Shown: positions 49,775-59,256 of the stretch, in pieces
Position numbering within the stretch: position 1 is the stretch's first letter
Layout: every line of letters begins with the position of its first letter
Origin: Bacteroidota bacterium
GTDB taxonomy: Bacteria > Bacteroidota > Ignavibacteria > Ignavibacteriales > Melioribacteraceae
DNA length: 64,000 nucleotides
NCBI GenBank assembly: GCA_021801605.1
Contig: JAJYXU010000077.1
Span: 1 to 64,000 of the forward strand
Direction: 5' to 3'
Notes under the pieces: model-generated
Databases searched by the model: none
The model's input: only the letters and a program-made list of their open reading frames with translations
Told to the model about the DNA's origin: nothing
Made by a program: the position numbers and the translations under genes

Positions 49775-51115
49775 TTGTTTAAGAAAATTTTAATCGCTAA
49801 TCGCGGTGAGATAGCACTAAGAATAATTAGAACATGCAAAGAGTTGGGAATTCCCACAGTTGCAGTTTACAGTGAAGTTGACCGCGACTCTCTTCATGTA
49901 GTTTTTGCAGACGAAGCTGTTTGCATCGGTCCCGCGCAAAGTAATCTAAGTTACTTAAAAGTTAGCAGCATACTTTCTGCTGCGCAAATAACGGGCGCAG
50001 ATGCTATACATCCTGGCTATGGATTCCTTGCAGAGAATGCGGATTTTAGTGAAATATGTGCCGAATCGAATATTAAATTCATTGGTCCATCTCCGGATTC
50101 AATTCGAAAGATGGGTGATAAAGCATTTGCAAAAGAGACGATGAAAAAAGTTGGTGTTCCGGTCGTTCCCGGAAGTGCCGGTGTAGTTCATGATATTGAT
50201 GAAGCAAAGAAAATTGCTGCTGAAATTGGTTATCCTGTAATGATGAAAGCATCGGCAGGTGGCGGCGGTAAAGGAATGAGAATTGTCTGGGAAGAAAGTG
50301 AAATTGAAAAAGCATTTCAAACCGCAGGCAATGAAGCTGGGGCAGCATTCAACAATGCCGATCTTTATTTAGAGAAGTATATTGAAAATCCACACCATAT
50401 CGAGATACAAGTTTTATGTGATACTCACGGTAATTTTTATCAGTATGGTGAAAGAGATTGTTCAATTCAACGCAGGCATCAAAAGCTGATTGAAGAATCA
50501 CCATCGCCATTCATTACTGATGAAGTTAGAAAAAAAATGGGCGAAGCCGCACTGCTGGGTGTTCGTTCTGTTAATTATGAAGGTGCCGGCACAATTGAAT
50601 TCCTTGTTGATAAACATCAAAATTTTTATTTCATAGAAATGAACACAAGAATTCAAGTTGAACATCCCGTTACAGAAATGGTTCGTAATTTTGATCTTGT
50701 GAAGAATCAAATCTTAATTGCTGCCGGTCAACCTATTGAAGACAAACCTCTAGATCCTCGCGGGCATGCAATAGAGTTCAGAATTAATGCTGAAGACCCT
50801 GAACACAATTTCAGACCATCACCAGGACGCATTGAATATCTGCATTTTCCCGGCGGCTTTGGTATTAGAATTGATTCTCATGTTTACAACGATTATGTAA
50901 TTCCTCCAAACTATGATTCACTAATTGCAAAGATGATTGTTTGGGGAACAGACCGGAAACATGCTATTAATCGAGCCAGACGTGCTTTAGAAGAATTCAA
51001 AATTGAAGGTGTTAAAACCACAATCCCATTTCATATGAAAGTCTTAGAGAATGAAAAATTTATTGAAGGTGATTTTGATACTTCATTCATAGATAAACAC
51101 ATTAATATTAACTAA
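49775..51115 (+). CDS. accC: Acetyl-CoA carboxylase biotin carboxylase (TTG start)
   Basis: [51 protein letters not shown]. Confidence 0.96.
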   Translation: MFKKILIANRGEIALRIIRTCKELGIPTVAVYSEVDRDSLHVVFADEAVCIGPAQSNLSYLKVSSILSAAQITGADAIHPGYGFLAENADFSEICAESNIKFIGPSPDSIRKMGDKAFAKETMKKVGVPVVPGSAGVVHDIDEAKKIAAEIGYPVMMKASAGGGGKGMRIVWEESEIEKAFQTAGNEAGAAFNNADLYLEKYIENPHHIEIQVLCDTHGNFYQYGERDCSIQRRHQKLIEESPSPFITDEVRKKMGEAALLGVRSVNYEGAGTIEFLVDKHQNFYFIEMNTRIQVEHPVTEMVRNFDLVKNQILIAAGQPIEDKPLDPRGHAIEFRINAEDPEHNFRPSPGRIEYLHFPGGFGIRIDSHVYNDYVIPPNYDSLIAKMIVWGTDRKHAINRARRALEEFKIEGVKTTIPFHMKVLENEKFIEGDFDTSFIDKHININ

Positions 51116-51125
51116 AGAGGTAATT

Positions 51126-51506
51126 ATGAATATTCCGGAAAATCTTAAGTATACCAAGGACCATGAATGGGTAAAGGTTGAAGGCAATATTGGAACAATC
51201 GGCATTACAGATTTTGCTCAAGGTGAATTAGGCGATATAGTTTATATTGATATTGCACCTGATATAGCAGGGATAACTATTGGCGAATCTTTTGGTACTA
51301 TTGAAGCGGTTAAAACAGTCAGCGATATGTACGCGCCTGTAACTGGAAAAGTTTTAGAGCTGAATACAAAGCTAAATGATGAACCGCAGCTCGTTAATAC
51401 AGATCCTTATTCATCCGGCTGGATTATTAAAGTTGAGATTGCAGACCTTTCACAACTAGACAATTTACTCAATGCAGCTGCTTACAAAGCTCAACTCGGT
51501 CAATAA
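51126..51506 (+). CDS. gcvH: Glycine cleavage system H protein
   Basis: [56 protein letters not shown]. Confidence 0.95.
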   Translation: MNIPENLKYTKDHEWVKVEGNIGTIGITDFAQGELGDIVYIDIAPDIAGITIGESFGTIEAVKTVSDMYAPVTGKVLELNTKLNDEPQLVNTDPYSSGWIIKVEIADLSQLDNLLNAAAYKAQLGQ

Positions 51507-51523
51507 TTTTTAGTTTTATATTT

Positions 51524-51545
51524 GTCCGCGATTAACATCGCGGAC
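51524..51545. terminator. Perfect 9-bp stem hairpin between gcvH and guaA (weak U-tract)
   Basis: GTCCGCGATtaacATCGCGGAC. Confidence 0.5.
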
Positions 51546-51586
51546 TATTGTTTCCCACAATACTCTTAACACTTCCGAAAAAAAAT

Positions 51587-53128
51587 ATGACTCATCAACA
51601 AAAAATTTTAATTCTCGATTTCGGTTCCCAGTACACTCAACTCATTGCCCGGCGAATTCGTGAAAGTAACGTTTATTCGGAAATCCATCCGCATACTTTC
51701 CCGCTTGAACGAATTAAAAAAGAAAAACCGGCTGGAATAATTTTGAGCGGCGGACCGATGAGCGTTAATGAAGAAGGTTCTCCGGTGGTATCAAAAGAGA
51801 TTTTTGAACTCGGCATTCCGGTGCTGGGCATTTGCTATGGTTTACAACTGATGTCTAAAGAACTTGGAGGTAAAGTTGAACCGGCAGATGACCGCGAATA
51901 CGGTAAAGCCCATCTCGAAATTCTTGAAGATGATTTCCTATTTATGGGTGTAGATGATGGGTCGGTAATCTGGATGAGCCATGGCGATTATGTGACTGAA
52001 TTACCAAAAGGATTTTCTGTAACCGGAAAGACTGAAAACTCGCCGTTATGTGCAATCTCGAACCCTGGTAAAAAATTGTATGGTATTCAATTTCACCCGG
52101 AAGTATCTCATACAAAGTTTGGTAAAAGAATTTTAGAAAATTTTGTTTTTAATATATGCGGTTGTAAAGCAGATTGGACTTCACAAAATTTTATCAACTC
52201 AACTATAGAAGAAGTTAAACGAAAAGTTGGCGGTAAAAAAGTTATATGTGCATTAAGCGGTGGAGTTGATTCATCAGTCGCTGCGGTTCTAATTCACCAG
52301 GCAATCGACGATCAGTTAGTTTGCATCCACGTTGATCACGGTATGATGCGTAAAGATGAAAGCGCGTTTATCAAAAAAATGTTCAGTGATAACTATAAAA
52401 TGCGTGTTGATCACGTTGATGCTTCTGAACTATTTCTTACTCGACTTGCCGGAGTTACAGACCCCGAGATAAAAAGAAAAATCATTGGAAACACTTTTAT
52501 AGAAGTTTTTGAAAACGAAGCAAAGAAATTTTCTGATGCAGAGTTCCTCGTTCAAGGCACACTATATCCGGATGTAATTGAATCAGTTTCTGTTAAAGGT
52601 GCTTCTGTTACAATTAAAACACATCACAACGTTGGCGGACTCCCGGAACGGATGAATCTTAAATTGATAGAACCGTTCAGAGAGCTTTTCAAAGATGAAG
52701 TTCGCGCTATTGGTCGCCAACTCAATTTGCCTGAAATATTCATTCGCCGTCATCCATTCCCGGGTCCAGGACTTGCAGTTCGTGTCCTTGGTGAAATTAC
52801 AAAAGAACGATTAGATATTTTACGTGAAGCCGATGATATTTTTACTGATGAACTCGACAATGCGAAAATTTATGATAAAATTTGGCAGGCATTTGCAGTG
52901 TTACTTCCTATTCAAACTGTTGGAGTGATGGGCGATATGCGAACTTACGAAAACGTAATTGCTCTCCGGGCTGTTACATCAACCGATGGAATGACTGCAG
53001 ATTGGTATCGTTTCGATCACGATTTTCTGGAATTAGTATCAAATAAAATTATCCGTTCGGTGCGCGGTGTTAACCGTGTAGTTTATGATATAAGTTCCAA
53101 ACCACCGGCGACCATTGAATGGGAATAA
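51587..53128 (+). CDS. guaA: GMP synthase (glutamine-hydrolyzing)
   Basis: [41 protein letters not shown]-terminal [16 protein letters not shown] start preferred over 51548. Confidence 0.97.
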   Translation: MTHQQKILILDFGSQYTQLIARRIRESNVYSEIHPHTFPLERIKKEKPAGIILSGGPMSVNEEGSPVVSKEIFELGIPVLGICYGLQLMSKELGGKVEPADDREYGKAHLEILEDDFLFMGVDDGSVIWMSHGDYVTELPKGFSVTGKTENSPLCAISNPGKKLYGIQFHPEVSHTKFGKRILENFVFNICGCKADWTSQNFINSTIEEVKRKVGGKKVICALSGGVDSSVAAVLIHQAIDDQLVCIHVDHGMMRKDESAFIKKMFSDNYKMRVDHVDASELFLTRLAGVTDPEIKRKIIGNTFIEVFENEAKKFSDAEFLVQGTLYPDVIESVSVKGASVTIKTHHNVGGLPERMNLKLIEPFRELFKDEVRAIGRQLNLPEIFIRRHPFPGPGLAVRVLGEITKERLDILREADDIFTDELDNAKIYDKIWQAFAVLLPIQTVGVMGDMRTYENVIALRAVTSTDGMTADWYRFDHDFLELVSNKIIRSVRGVNRVVYDISSKPPATIEWE

Positions 53129-53159
53129 ATAATTACGATCATTAGCTTAGAGAATAGCA

Positions 53160-53837
53160 GTGAAGGTAAAAGAGTTACCAATTGATGACCGCCCGCGTGA
53201 AAAATTAACCCTACGCGGTGTACAAAGTTTAACTGATACAGAATTGATTGCTATTCTTCTTAGGACAGGGACAAAAGGGAAAAGTGTAATTCAGGTTGCA
53301 CAGGATTTAATCCAGAAATCGGGCGGACTAAATAATCTCACTTCACAAACATCAGAAGCAATTCAAAAACAACTTGGTATAGGAAAAGATAAAGCCGCAA
53401 CGCTCATTGCCGCATTTGAAATAAGTCGCAGAGTAGATGCCCAAAAGAAATTATTTTCAATAAAGAAAATTACCTCGCCAGGTGATATTGCGGAGATATT
53501 CATTCCTTTACTTCGTGATAAAGTGAAAGAAGAATTTTATGTGGTGTGTTTAAATTCGGCTAACAAGATCACTAAAATGGAATTGATTTCCGTTGGCAAT
53601 CTAAATGCAAGCGTTGTTCATCCCCGCGAAGTTTTCAAAGTGGCTGTAGAAAATAATTCAGCCAATATAATCCTTCTTCATAATCATCCAAGCGGAAATA
53701 GTGAGCCGAGCAATGAAGACATCTCTTTAACGCGTAAAATGGTTGAAGCCGGAAAGATTATGGATATTCAAGTTTTTGACCATATTATAATTGCCGGGAA
53801 CAAATTCACCAGTTTGGTTGAAAAACGTATTATGTAA
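53160..53837 (+). CDS. radC: RadC/JAB-domain DNA repair family protein
   Basis: RPREKLTLRGVQSLTDTELIAILLRTGTKG; LLHNHPSGNSEPSNEDISLTRKM. Confidence 0.93.
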   Translation: MKVKELPIDDRPREKLTLRGVQSLTDTELIAILLRTGTKGKSVIQVAQDLIQKSGGLNNLTSQTSEAIQKQLGIGKDKAATLIAAFEISRRVDAQKKLFSIKKITSPGDIAEIFIPLLRDKVKEEFYVVCLNSANKITKMELISVGNLNASVVHPREVFKVAVENNSANIILLHNHPSGNSEPSNEDISLTRKMVEAGKIMDIQVFDHIIIAGNKFTSLVEKRIM

Positions 53838-53936
53838 AAAAAATCAAAATATTTATAAGTGACTTCATTTGAAAGAGAAAATTCTTATATTTCTTGTAGA
53901 AAATTTAACTCATCAAACTAAAGGAGAACTCAAATA

Positions 53937-54203
53937 ATGAAAAGAATCATCAATTCTGCGCTTGTCGTAGTCTTAGTTGCTGGAATTATTGGATTTACCG
54001 GATGCAGCGGGGTATCGGAAGAGCAGATGGCTGAACTAGAGGCGCTTCGCTCGGAAGTTAAAGCGCTGGAAAAAGAAGTAGGATCGTTACAAGCGGAAAA
54101 ATCGGCAATTGAAAGAGAGATTGCAGAAAAGAACGCAAAGCTTAATCAATGCGCAAAAGAAAAAACTGAAACTAAAAAGAATCTCGATAAGATCGGGATG
54201 TAA
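53937..54203 (+). CDS. Small coiled-coil lipoprotein
   Basis: Lipobox IGFTGCSG then heptad-rich coiled coil. Confidence 0.7.
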   Translation: MKRIINSALVVVLVAGIIGFTGCSGVSEEQMAELEALRSEVKALEKEVGSLQAEKSAIEREIAEKNAKLNQCAKEKTETKKNLDKIGM

Positions 54204-54233
54204 TTAAAAAGTTTATAAATGACGGAGGTTTAA

Positions 54234-54938
54234 ATGAAAGTCTACAAATTATTCTTAGCCGGCATTTTCGTTATGCTTCTCTCTGTCAATCTCTTTGCGC
54301 AAGAAAAAGAAATGACAAAAGAGGAATGGCAGAATGAAATTAACCGACTAACGGAAAGAAGAATTGCTCTTACAACAGAATTAAACTCATTAAAAACAGA
54401 AGTTGCAAATCTCAAAAAAATGAATGCAGATTTGAAAACTTATGATGCCTGCATTGATGAACTCTATGCAATGCTCGGTGCTAAAAAAGCCGATGTTGAT
54501 AATTTCAGAAAACAATTAACCGATCTTACATCAAAGATTGACGGTCAAGTTGCACCAAAAGCAGATCGTCAGGCAGAATTGGATGCAATGAAGAAAAATA
54601 AAATCAGTGCGCTGCCGGAATTTTTTGACAAAGTCCAAAACCAGCTTCAAAGAAAACTTGATGCTTGGGTTGAAGCGCCTAAAGAAATAAATTATACAGT
54701 AGTAAAAAATGATAATCTCTGGAACATTGCTAAGAAAAAAGAACATTATGCAAATCCATTTGCATGGCCGGTAATTTATAAGTCAAACAGAGACCAAATA
54801 AAGAATCCGGATTTAATTTTCCCAAAACAGATTTTCAAAATTCCATTCTTAACGGAAGAAGAAAAATCGAAGTATGATAAGATTAGAAGGAATTATAAAC
54901 CGGCTCCACCAACCCAAACACAGGCTCCGGTTAAATAG
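54234..54938 (+). CDS. Secreted coiled-coil protein with C-terminal LysM domain
   Basis: Signal peptide; NYTVVKNDNLWNIAKKKEHYANPFAWPVIYKSNRDQIKNPDLIFPKQIFKIP. Confidence 0.85.
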   Translation: MKVYKLFLAGIFVMLLSVNLFAQEKEMTKEEWQNEINRLTERRIALTTELNSLKTEVANLKKMNADLKTYDACIDELYAMLGAKKADVDNFRKQLTDLTSKIDGQVAPKADRQAELDAMKKNKISALPEFFDKVQNQLQRKLDAWVEAPKEINYTVVKNDNLWNIAKKKEHYANPFAWPVIYKSNRDQIKNPDLIFPKQIFKIPFLTEEEKSKYDKIRRNYKPAPPTQTQAPVK

Positions 54939-54980
54939 GGATTTTCAACCATTCGGAAGTGAATCGTAATTATTTAAATA

Positions 54981-55016
54981 AAGCCCTTTTCATTTTTTGA
55001 AGAGGGCTTTTGTATT
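54981..55016 (+). terminator. Rho-independent terminator
   Basis: aAAGCCCTtttcattttttgaagAGGGCTTttgtatt. Confidence 0.75.
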
Positions 55017-55049
55017 ATAACTGAGGCGCATACGCAAGTAGAAAAAATT

Positions 55050-55997
55050 TTGAAGCTGGAAAATGTTGATCTTCTTTCGTTCATGGGAATCAATGATAAC
55101 AATATTAAACCGATCGAAGAGAGATTTACTTCCAATGTTACTGTTCGCGGAGATAATATTTTCGTTCAGGGCGTAGCTGAAGAAGTTTCAGCTATTGAAA
55201 AAGTTGTAAAAGAAATGATTTTTGTTCTTAACACTACCGGCAAATTGCAAACAAATGATGTCTATACAATTATTGATCTCACTCTTCAAGGCAAAGAAAT
55301 TATCAGTGATAACGAACTGGACAGCATCATTCTTTATTCCAAGAAAGATGTAATCAAAGCTAAAACGCCAAACCAAATCACTTATATTAAAAGTGTAAAA
55401 GAGAATGATATTTGTTTTGCGATCGGTCCCGCCGGAACTGGAAAAACTTATCTTGCAGTTGCGTTTGCCGTTGCTGCCCTTAAAAAGGGAATAGTAAAAA
55501 AAATTATTCTCGCCCGTCCCGCTGTGGAAGCCGGCGAAAGTCTTGGATTTCTTCCTGGCGATTTCAGAGAAAAGATTGATCCTTATCTCCGTCCTCTTTA
55601 CGATGCGCTGGAAGAGATGATTCCCGGAGAACAACTTAAAAATTATCTTGAAAAAGGAGTAGTAGAAATTGTTCCGCTGGCTTATATGCGCGGCAGAACT
55701 TTGAATAACGCTTACGTTATTTTGGATGAAGCTCAAAACGCGACCGGTATGCAGATGAAAATGTTTCTAACACGCCTCGGTCCTAATTCAAAATCAATTG
55801 TTACGGGAGATATTACACAGATTGATCTGCCGAGTTATTCACAAAGCGGATTAGTTCAAGTAAAAGATATTCTGAAGGGAATTGATGGAGTGGGATTTGT
55901 TTACTTTGATAAAGGCGATGTGGTTAGACATAAATTAGTGAAAGATATCATTAACGCATACGAAAAACATTATAACAATAACGGTAAAGGAGCTTAA
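55050..55997 (+). CDS. phoH: PhoH family ATPase (TTG start)
   Basis: AIGPAGTGKTYLAVAFAV, ILARPAVEAGESLGFLPGDFREKIDPYLRPLYDAL, AYVILDEAQNAT. Confidence 0.93.
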   Translation: MKLENVDLLSFMGINDNNIKPIEERFTSNVTVRGDNIFVQGVAEEVSAIEKVVKEMIFVLNTTGKLQTNDVYTIIDLTLQGKEIISDNELDSIILYSKKDVIKAKTPNQITYIKSVKENDICFAIGPAGTGKTYLAVAFAVAALKKGIVKKIILARPAVEAGESLGFLPGDFREKIDPYLRPLYDALEEMIPGEQLKNYLEKGVVEIVPLAYMRGRTLNNAYVILDEAQNATGMQMKMFLTRLGPNSKSIVTGDITQIDLPSYSQSGLVQVKDILKGIDGVGFVYFDKGDVVRHKLVKDIINAYEKHYNNNGKGA

Positions 55998-56067
55998 AAA
56001 AATACCATTCGTAAGTTTGGCGATTACTATTAATAGAACCATCCGGAATAAAATCGTAATTCACAAT

Positions 56068-56859
56068 TCATAACTTTAGTATGGTTTTACTTTCTTCCCA
56101 GTACTTATCCATCTCTTCAAGATTAGATTCGGTTAATGATTTGCCGCTCTCTTTAATTTTCTGTTCAATATAATTAAACCGTGTTATGAATTTTTCATTT
56201 GTAAGCCGAAGTGCATTTTCGGGATGAATACCGAGGAATCTGGCATAGTTAGTAAGTGCAAAGAAAACATCGCCCATCTCTTTCTCCAGTTCCGCTTTAT
56301 CACCCGATCTTTCCATTTCATGCATCTCTTCAATTTCTTCAATCACTTTTTTCCATACGTCTTCTTTTTTCTCCCAATCGAATCCTACTTTAGAAGCTTT
56401 CTCTTGCAAACGAAAGGCACAAGCGAGAGCAGGAAGATTTTTGGGAACTCCTTCAAGAAGAGAGTCTCGACCTTCAGTAAGTTTTATCTCTTCCCAGTTT
56501 CTCAAAATATCTTTCGTTCCATTGACTTTAGTATCGCTAAAAACGTGAGGATGTCGGCGGATAAGTTTTTCATTTATAGAATCAATTACATCATCAATTG
56601 AAAAAGTTTTGTTCTCTTCTCCAATGGCGGAATGAAAAACAATGTGCAGAAGTAAATCGCCGAGTTCCGATTTCAACTCATCATAATTTTTCAGATCAAT
56701 CGCTTCGATGGTTTCGTATGTCTCTTCAAGCAAAGCCGCTTTGATTGAATCATGAGTCTGTTCTTTATCCCATGGGCATTCTTCTCTTAAACGCTTCATA
56801 ATTTGCCACAGTTTCTCGAACTTTTCTCCGGTCATTTCTTTCTCCGATTTTGTGTGCAA
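56068..56859 (-). CDS. mazG: Nucleoside triphosphate pyrophosphohydrolase
   Basis: MKRLREECPWDKEQTHDSIKAALLEETYETIEAI; ELGDLLLHIVFHS; EKEMGDVFFALTNYAR. Confidence 0.93.
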   Translation of the reverse strand: MHTKSEKEMTGEKFEKLWQIMKRLREECPWDKEQTHDSIKAALLEETYETIEAIDLKNYDELKSELGDLLLHIVFHSAIGEENKTFSIDDVIDSINEKLIRRHPHVFSDTKVNGTKDILRNWEEIKLTEGRDSLLEGVPKNLPALACAFRLQEKASKVGFDWEKKEDVWKKVIEEIEEMHEMERSGDKAELEKEMGDVFFALTNYARFLGIHPENALRLTNEKFITRFNYIEQKIKESGKSLTESNLEEMDKYWEESKTILKL

Positions 56860-56953
56860 AGATAAATAGCAGTAATTGAATCAAGAAATATTTCTGTAAG
56901 ATTTTATCATTATTTTTTTTGATATATTTATATAGAAAATTAGAGAGGGAAAA

Positions 56954-57415
56954 ATGATTGAGAAGAAAATCAAAGAGCTGACCGGTTTCGAAATAACAAC
57001 ACCGCCCAAACCGCTTGCAAGTTATATCCCGGCACAAAAAAGCGGCAACTTAATTTTTACATCGGGACAACTTCCATTTGTGAATGGGAAATTATTAGCT
57101 GAGGGAAAGATCGGATATGAAGTCTCGGAGGAAAAAGGAATTGAATGTGCAAGAATGTCCGCCATCAATTGTTTAAGTGCTGTAAAAGCATTGATTGGCG
57201 ATCTGGATAAAATTGAGCAGATTGTTAAAGTAACCGTATTCGTCAGCTCTGCACTTAGTTTTACTGCCCAGCCCAAGATTGCAAACGGCGCTTCCGATTT
57301 TTTGGTACAAGTTTTTGGAGATGCAGGAAAGCATTCAAGAAGCGCGGTAGGTGTTAACGAATTACCTTTGAACTCACCTGTTGAGATCGAAATGGTTGTA
57401 AGGGTTAATTTATAG
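56954..57415 (+). CDS. RidA/YjgF-family protein
   Basis: LIFTSGQLPFVNGKLLAEGKIG...NCLSAVKALIGDLDKIEQIVKVTVFV; GVNELPLNSPVEIEMVV. Confidence 0.88.
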   Translation: MIEKKIKELTGFEITTPPKPLASYIPAQKSGNLIFTSGQLPFVNGKLLAEGKIGYEVSEEKGIECARMSAINCLSAVKALIGDLDKIEQIVKVTVFVSSALSFTAQPKIANGASDFLVQVFGDAGKHSRSAVGVNELPLNSPVEIEMVVRVNL

Positions 57416-57564
57416 AGACCTCTGAAAAATTAAGAATAGAACGCAGATGACACAGATTAAACGGATTAACGCAGATTTAATCCGCGAAAATCTGCCAAAT
57501 CCGCGTCATCTGTGTGCTATTAAAAATGTTGCAGTCCTGTACAATTCTATTTTTCAGAGGTCTC
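57415..57564. repeat. Shell D (GAGACCTCTGAAAAAT) with family B-like core
   Basis: GAGACCTCTGAAAAATtaagaat ... attctATTTTTCAGAGGTCTC; core agaacgcagatgacacagatt...gcgtcatctgtgtgctatt. Confidence 0.8.
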
Positions 57565-57686
57565 CTTTACTTGTTAAAGTGATTTCTCATAAGAATAACG
57601 AAACGAATAATAGACTTGATTATGATGTCTGGATACGATAAAATTGAGCCGTAAGATTCATAAGAATTATAGAAACAAATTGAACT

Positions 57687-58226
57687 TTGCCACTGTTCAA
57701 GGTGAGATATCGAAAGGGAAATGAAATGAAAAGACTACTGCTTATACTTTTTGTTTTTGCCGTATCGGCTTCAAACGCGCAATTCCGCGATGAAGCAAAC
57801 CAAAAGCCGGATATCAGAAGCGGGATCGTAAAAAACAATTCGTTTGGTTCATTACTTGGATTTATCAATCCTGATAATTTCAGCATGCACCATTCTTTTG
57901 GTCTTTCATTCTCATCATTCGGCGGTAACGGTAATATGGCTCTTGGTGTTTATACCAACAGCATGGCTTACAAATTCAGCGATAGACTAAATTTAGAAAC
58001 CGATATCAGTCTCGTTAATACTCCATACAATTCATACGGACCGGAATTTTCAAAACAGATCAATGGCGTATATATCAGCCGCGCACAATTAACTTTCAAG
58101 CCGACCGATAACATGAATATAATTATTCAATATAGAAATGTACCTGGCGGATATTATTCTCAGTACGGCTATGGCGGTTATTCACCTTTTTACAGAGATA
58201 GTTACCTAAACAATTGGGGCTTCTGA
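57687..58226 (+). CDS. Secreted hypothetical protein with Tyr/Gly-rich C-terminus
   Basis: Signal peptide in MKRLLLILFVFAVSASNAQ (likely start 57726); C-terminus GGYYSQYGYGGYSPFYRDSYLNNWGF. Confidence 0.55.
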   Translation: MPLFKVRYRKGNEMKRLLLILFVFAVSASNAQFRDEANQKPDIRSGIVKNNSFGSLLGFINPDNFSMHHSFGLSFSSFGGNGNMALGVYTNSMAYKFSDRLNLETDISLVNTPYNSYGPEFSKQINGVYISRAQLTFKPTDNMNIIIQYRNVPGGYYSQYGYGGYSPFYRDSYLNNWGF

Positions 58227-58289
58227 GAAAGAGATATACTTTTTTATTAAATTGCGCACGTCTTAAAAAATATTAGAGCGCAACTATCA

Positions 58290-58778
58290 TTGGAACATAA
58301 CAACTCAAGAAAAAAATCTTCTAAACCGGCTGGTCTAAAATCATCCACACTTAATTTGATTCTTAACGTTTCAATTTTTCTTTTAGCTGCAATTATTCTT
58401 TATATGGGTTATTCGATTTATATTAAACTTGCAAACAACCGGCACGCAAAAGATGATCAATTAACAGAACAAGTTGCCTCTGATATTATTCAAGTGGAAG
58501 TTCTTAATGGAAGCGGAGTGAACGGAGTTGCCGACCGGTTCACAGATTTTCTTCGCAATAATAATCTCGATGTGGTTAAATCCGGTAATTATATATCAAA
58601 TGACGTTAACGAAAGCCTTGTAATTGATCGATCCGGTAATATGGCAAACGCATTCAAAGCTGCAAAAACTCTCGGTATAAAAAACGAAAATGTTATACAG
58701 CAGCTTAACAAAGATTATTTTTTAGATGTCTCAATAATAATTGGCAAAGATTATTTTAATTTAGCTCCGTTCAAATAA
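58290..58778 (+). CDS. LytR_C-domain membrane protein
   Basis: TM anchor; IIQVEVLNGSGVNGVADRFTDFLRNNNLDVVKSGNY. Confidence 0.75.
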   Translation: MEHNNSRKKSSKPAGLKSSTLNLILNVSIFLLAAIILYMGYSIYIKLANNRHAKDDQLTEQVASDIIQVEVLNGSGVNGVADRFTDFLRNNNLDVVKSGNYISNDVNESLVIDRSGNMANAFKAAKTLGIKNENVIQQLNKDYFLDVSIIIGKDYFNLAPFK

Positions 58779-58882
58779 TCTTTCACTCAACTTTTGAATA
58801 TGTCTGTTGATGTGGTTACTATTTTATTTTAGATTCAAAAACAAGTTCAATCAAATCAATTAGTAAAGGAAAAGAGGCGTAA

Positions 58883-59233
58883 TTGGATCCATTAAAATTT
58901 TCAAAGATGATTGCTGAAATCATCAAAACAAAAAAGGGTTCCGACATAAACATTCTCGACCTTCGAAAACTTTCCGGCATTGCAGACTGCTTTATTGTTT
59001 GTTCGGCGGATGCAGACAGACAGGTGAAGGCAATTGCAGATGAGGTTGATGAACAGCTTCACAATAAAGGAATCAGATGTTTTCACAAGGAAGGTTTTGA
59101 GACTTTGAATTGGGTTATTCTGGATTACTTTGATGTCATAGTTCATGTTTTCAAAGCAGATGCAAGAAGCTATTACAATTTGGAAAAACTTTGGGGTGAT
59201 GCGCCTGTTATTAAAATCAAGAATGAAGAGTAG
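58883..59233 (+). CDS. rsfS: Ribosome silencing factor RsfS
   Basis: GSDINILDLRKLSGIADCFIVCSADADRQVKAIADEV; NWVILDYFDVIVHVF. Confidence 0.92.
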   Translation: MDPLKFSKMIAEIIKTKKGSDINILDLRKLSGIADCFIVCSADADRQVKAIADEVDEQLHNKGIRCFHKEGFETLNWVILDYFDVIVHVFKADARSYYNLEKLWGDAPVIKIKNEE

Positions 59234-59256
59234 TCTTTACTAATTCCGGAGAATAA

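Noticed and set aside
55188-55736. 182-aa antisense ORF opposite phoH
   Set aside because: Codon-mirror artefact of a strongly supported phoH gene; low-complexity F/N-rich translation.
19350-57564. Dispersed repeats considered as CRISPR or degenerate CRISPR
   Set aside because: Single dispersed inverted-repeat units, no regular repeat-spacer arrays and no cas genes.
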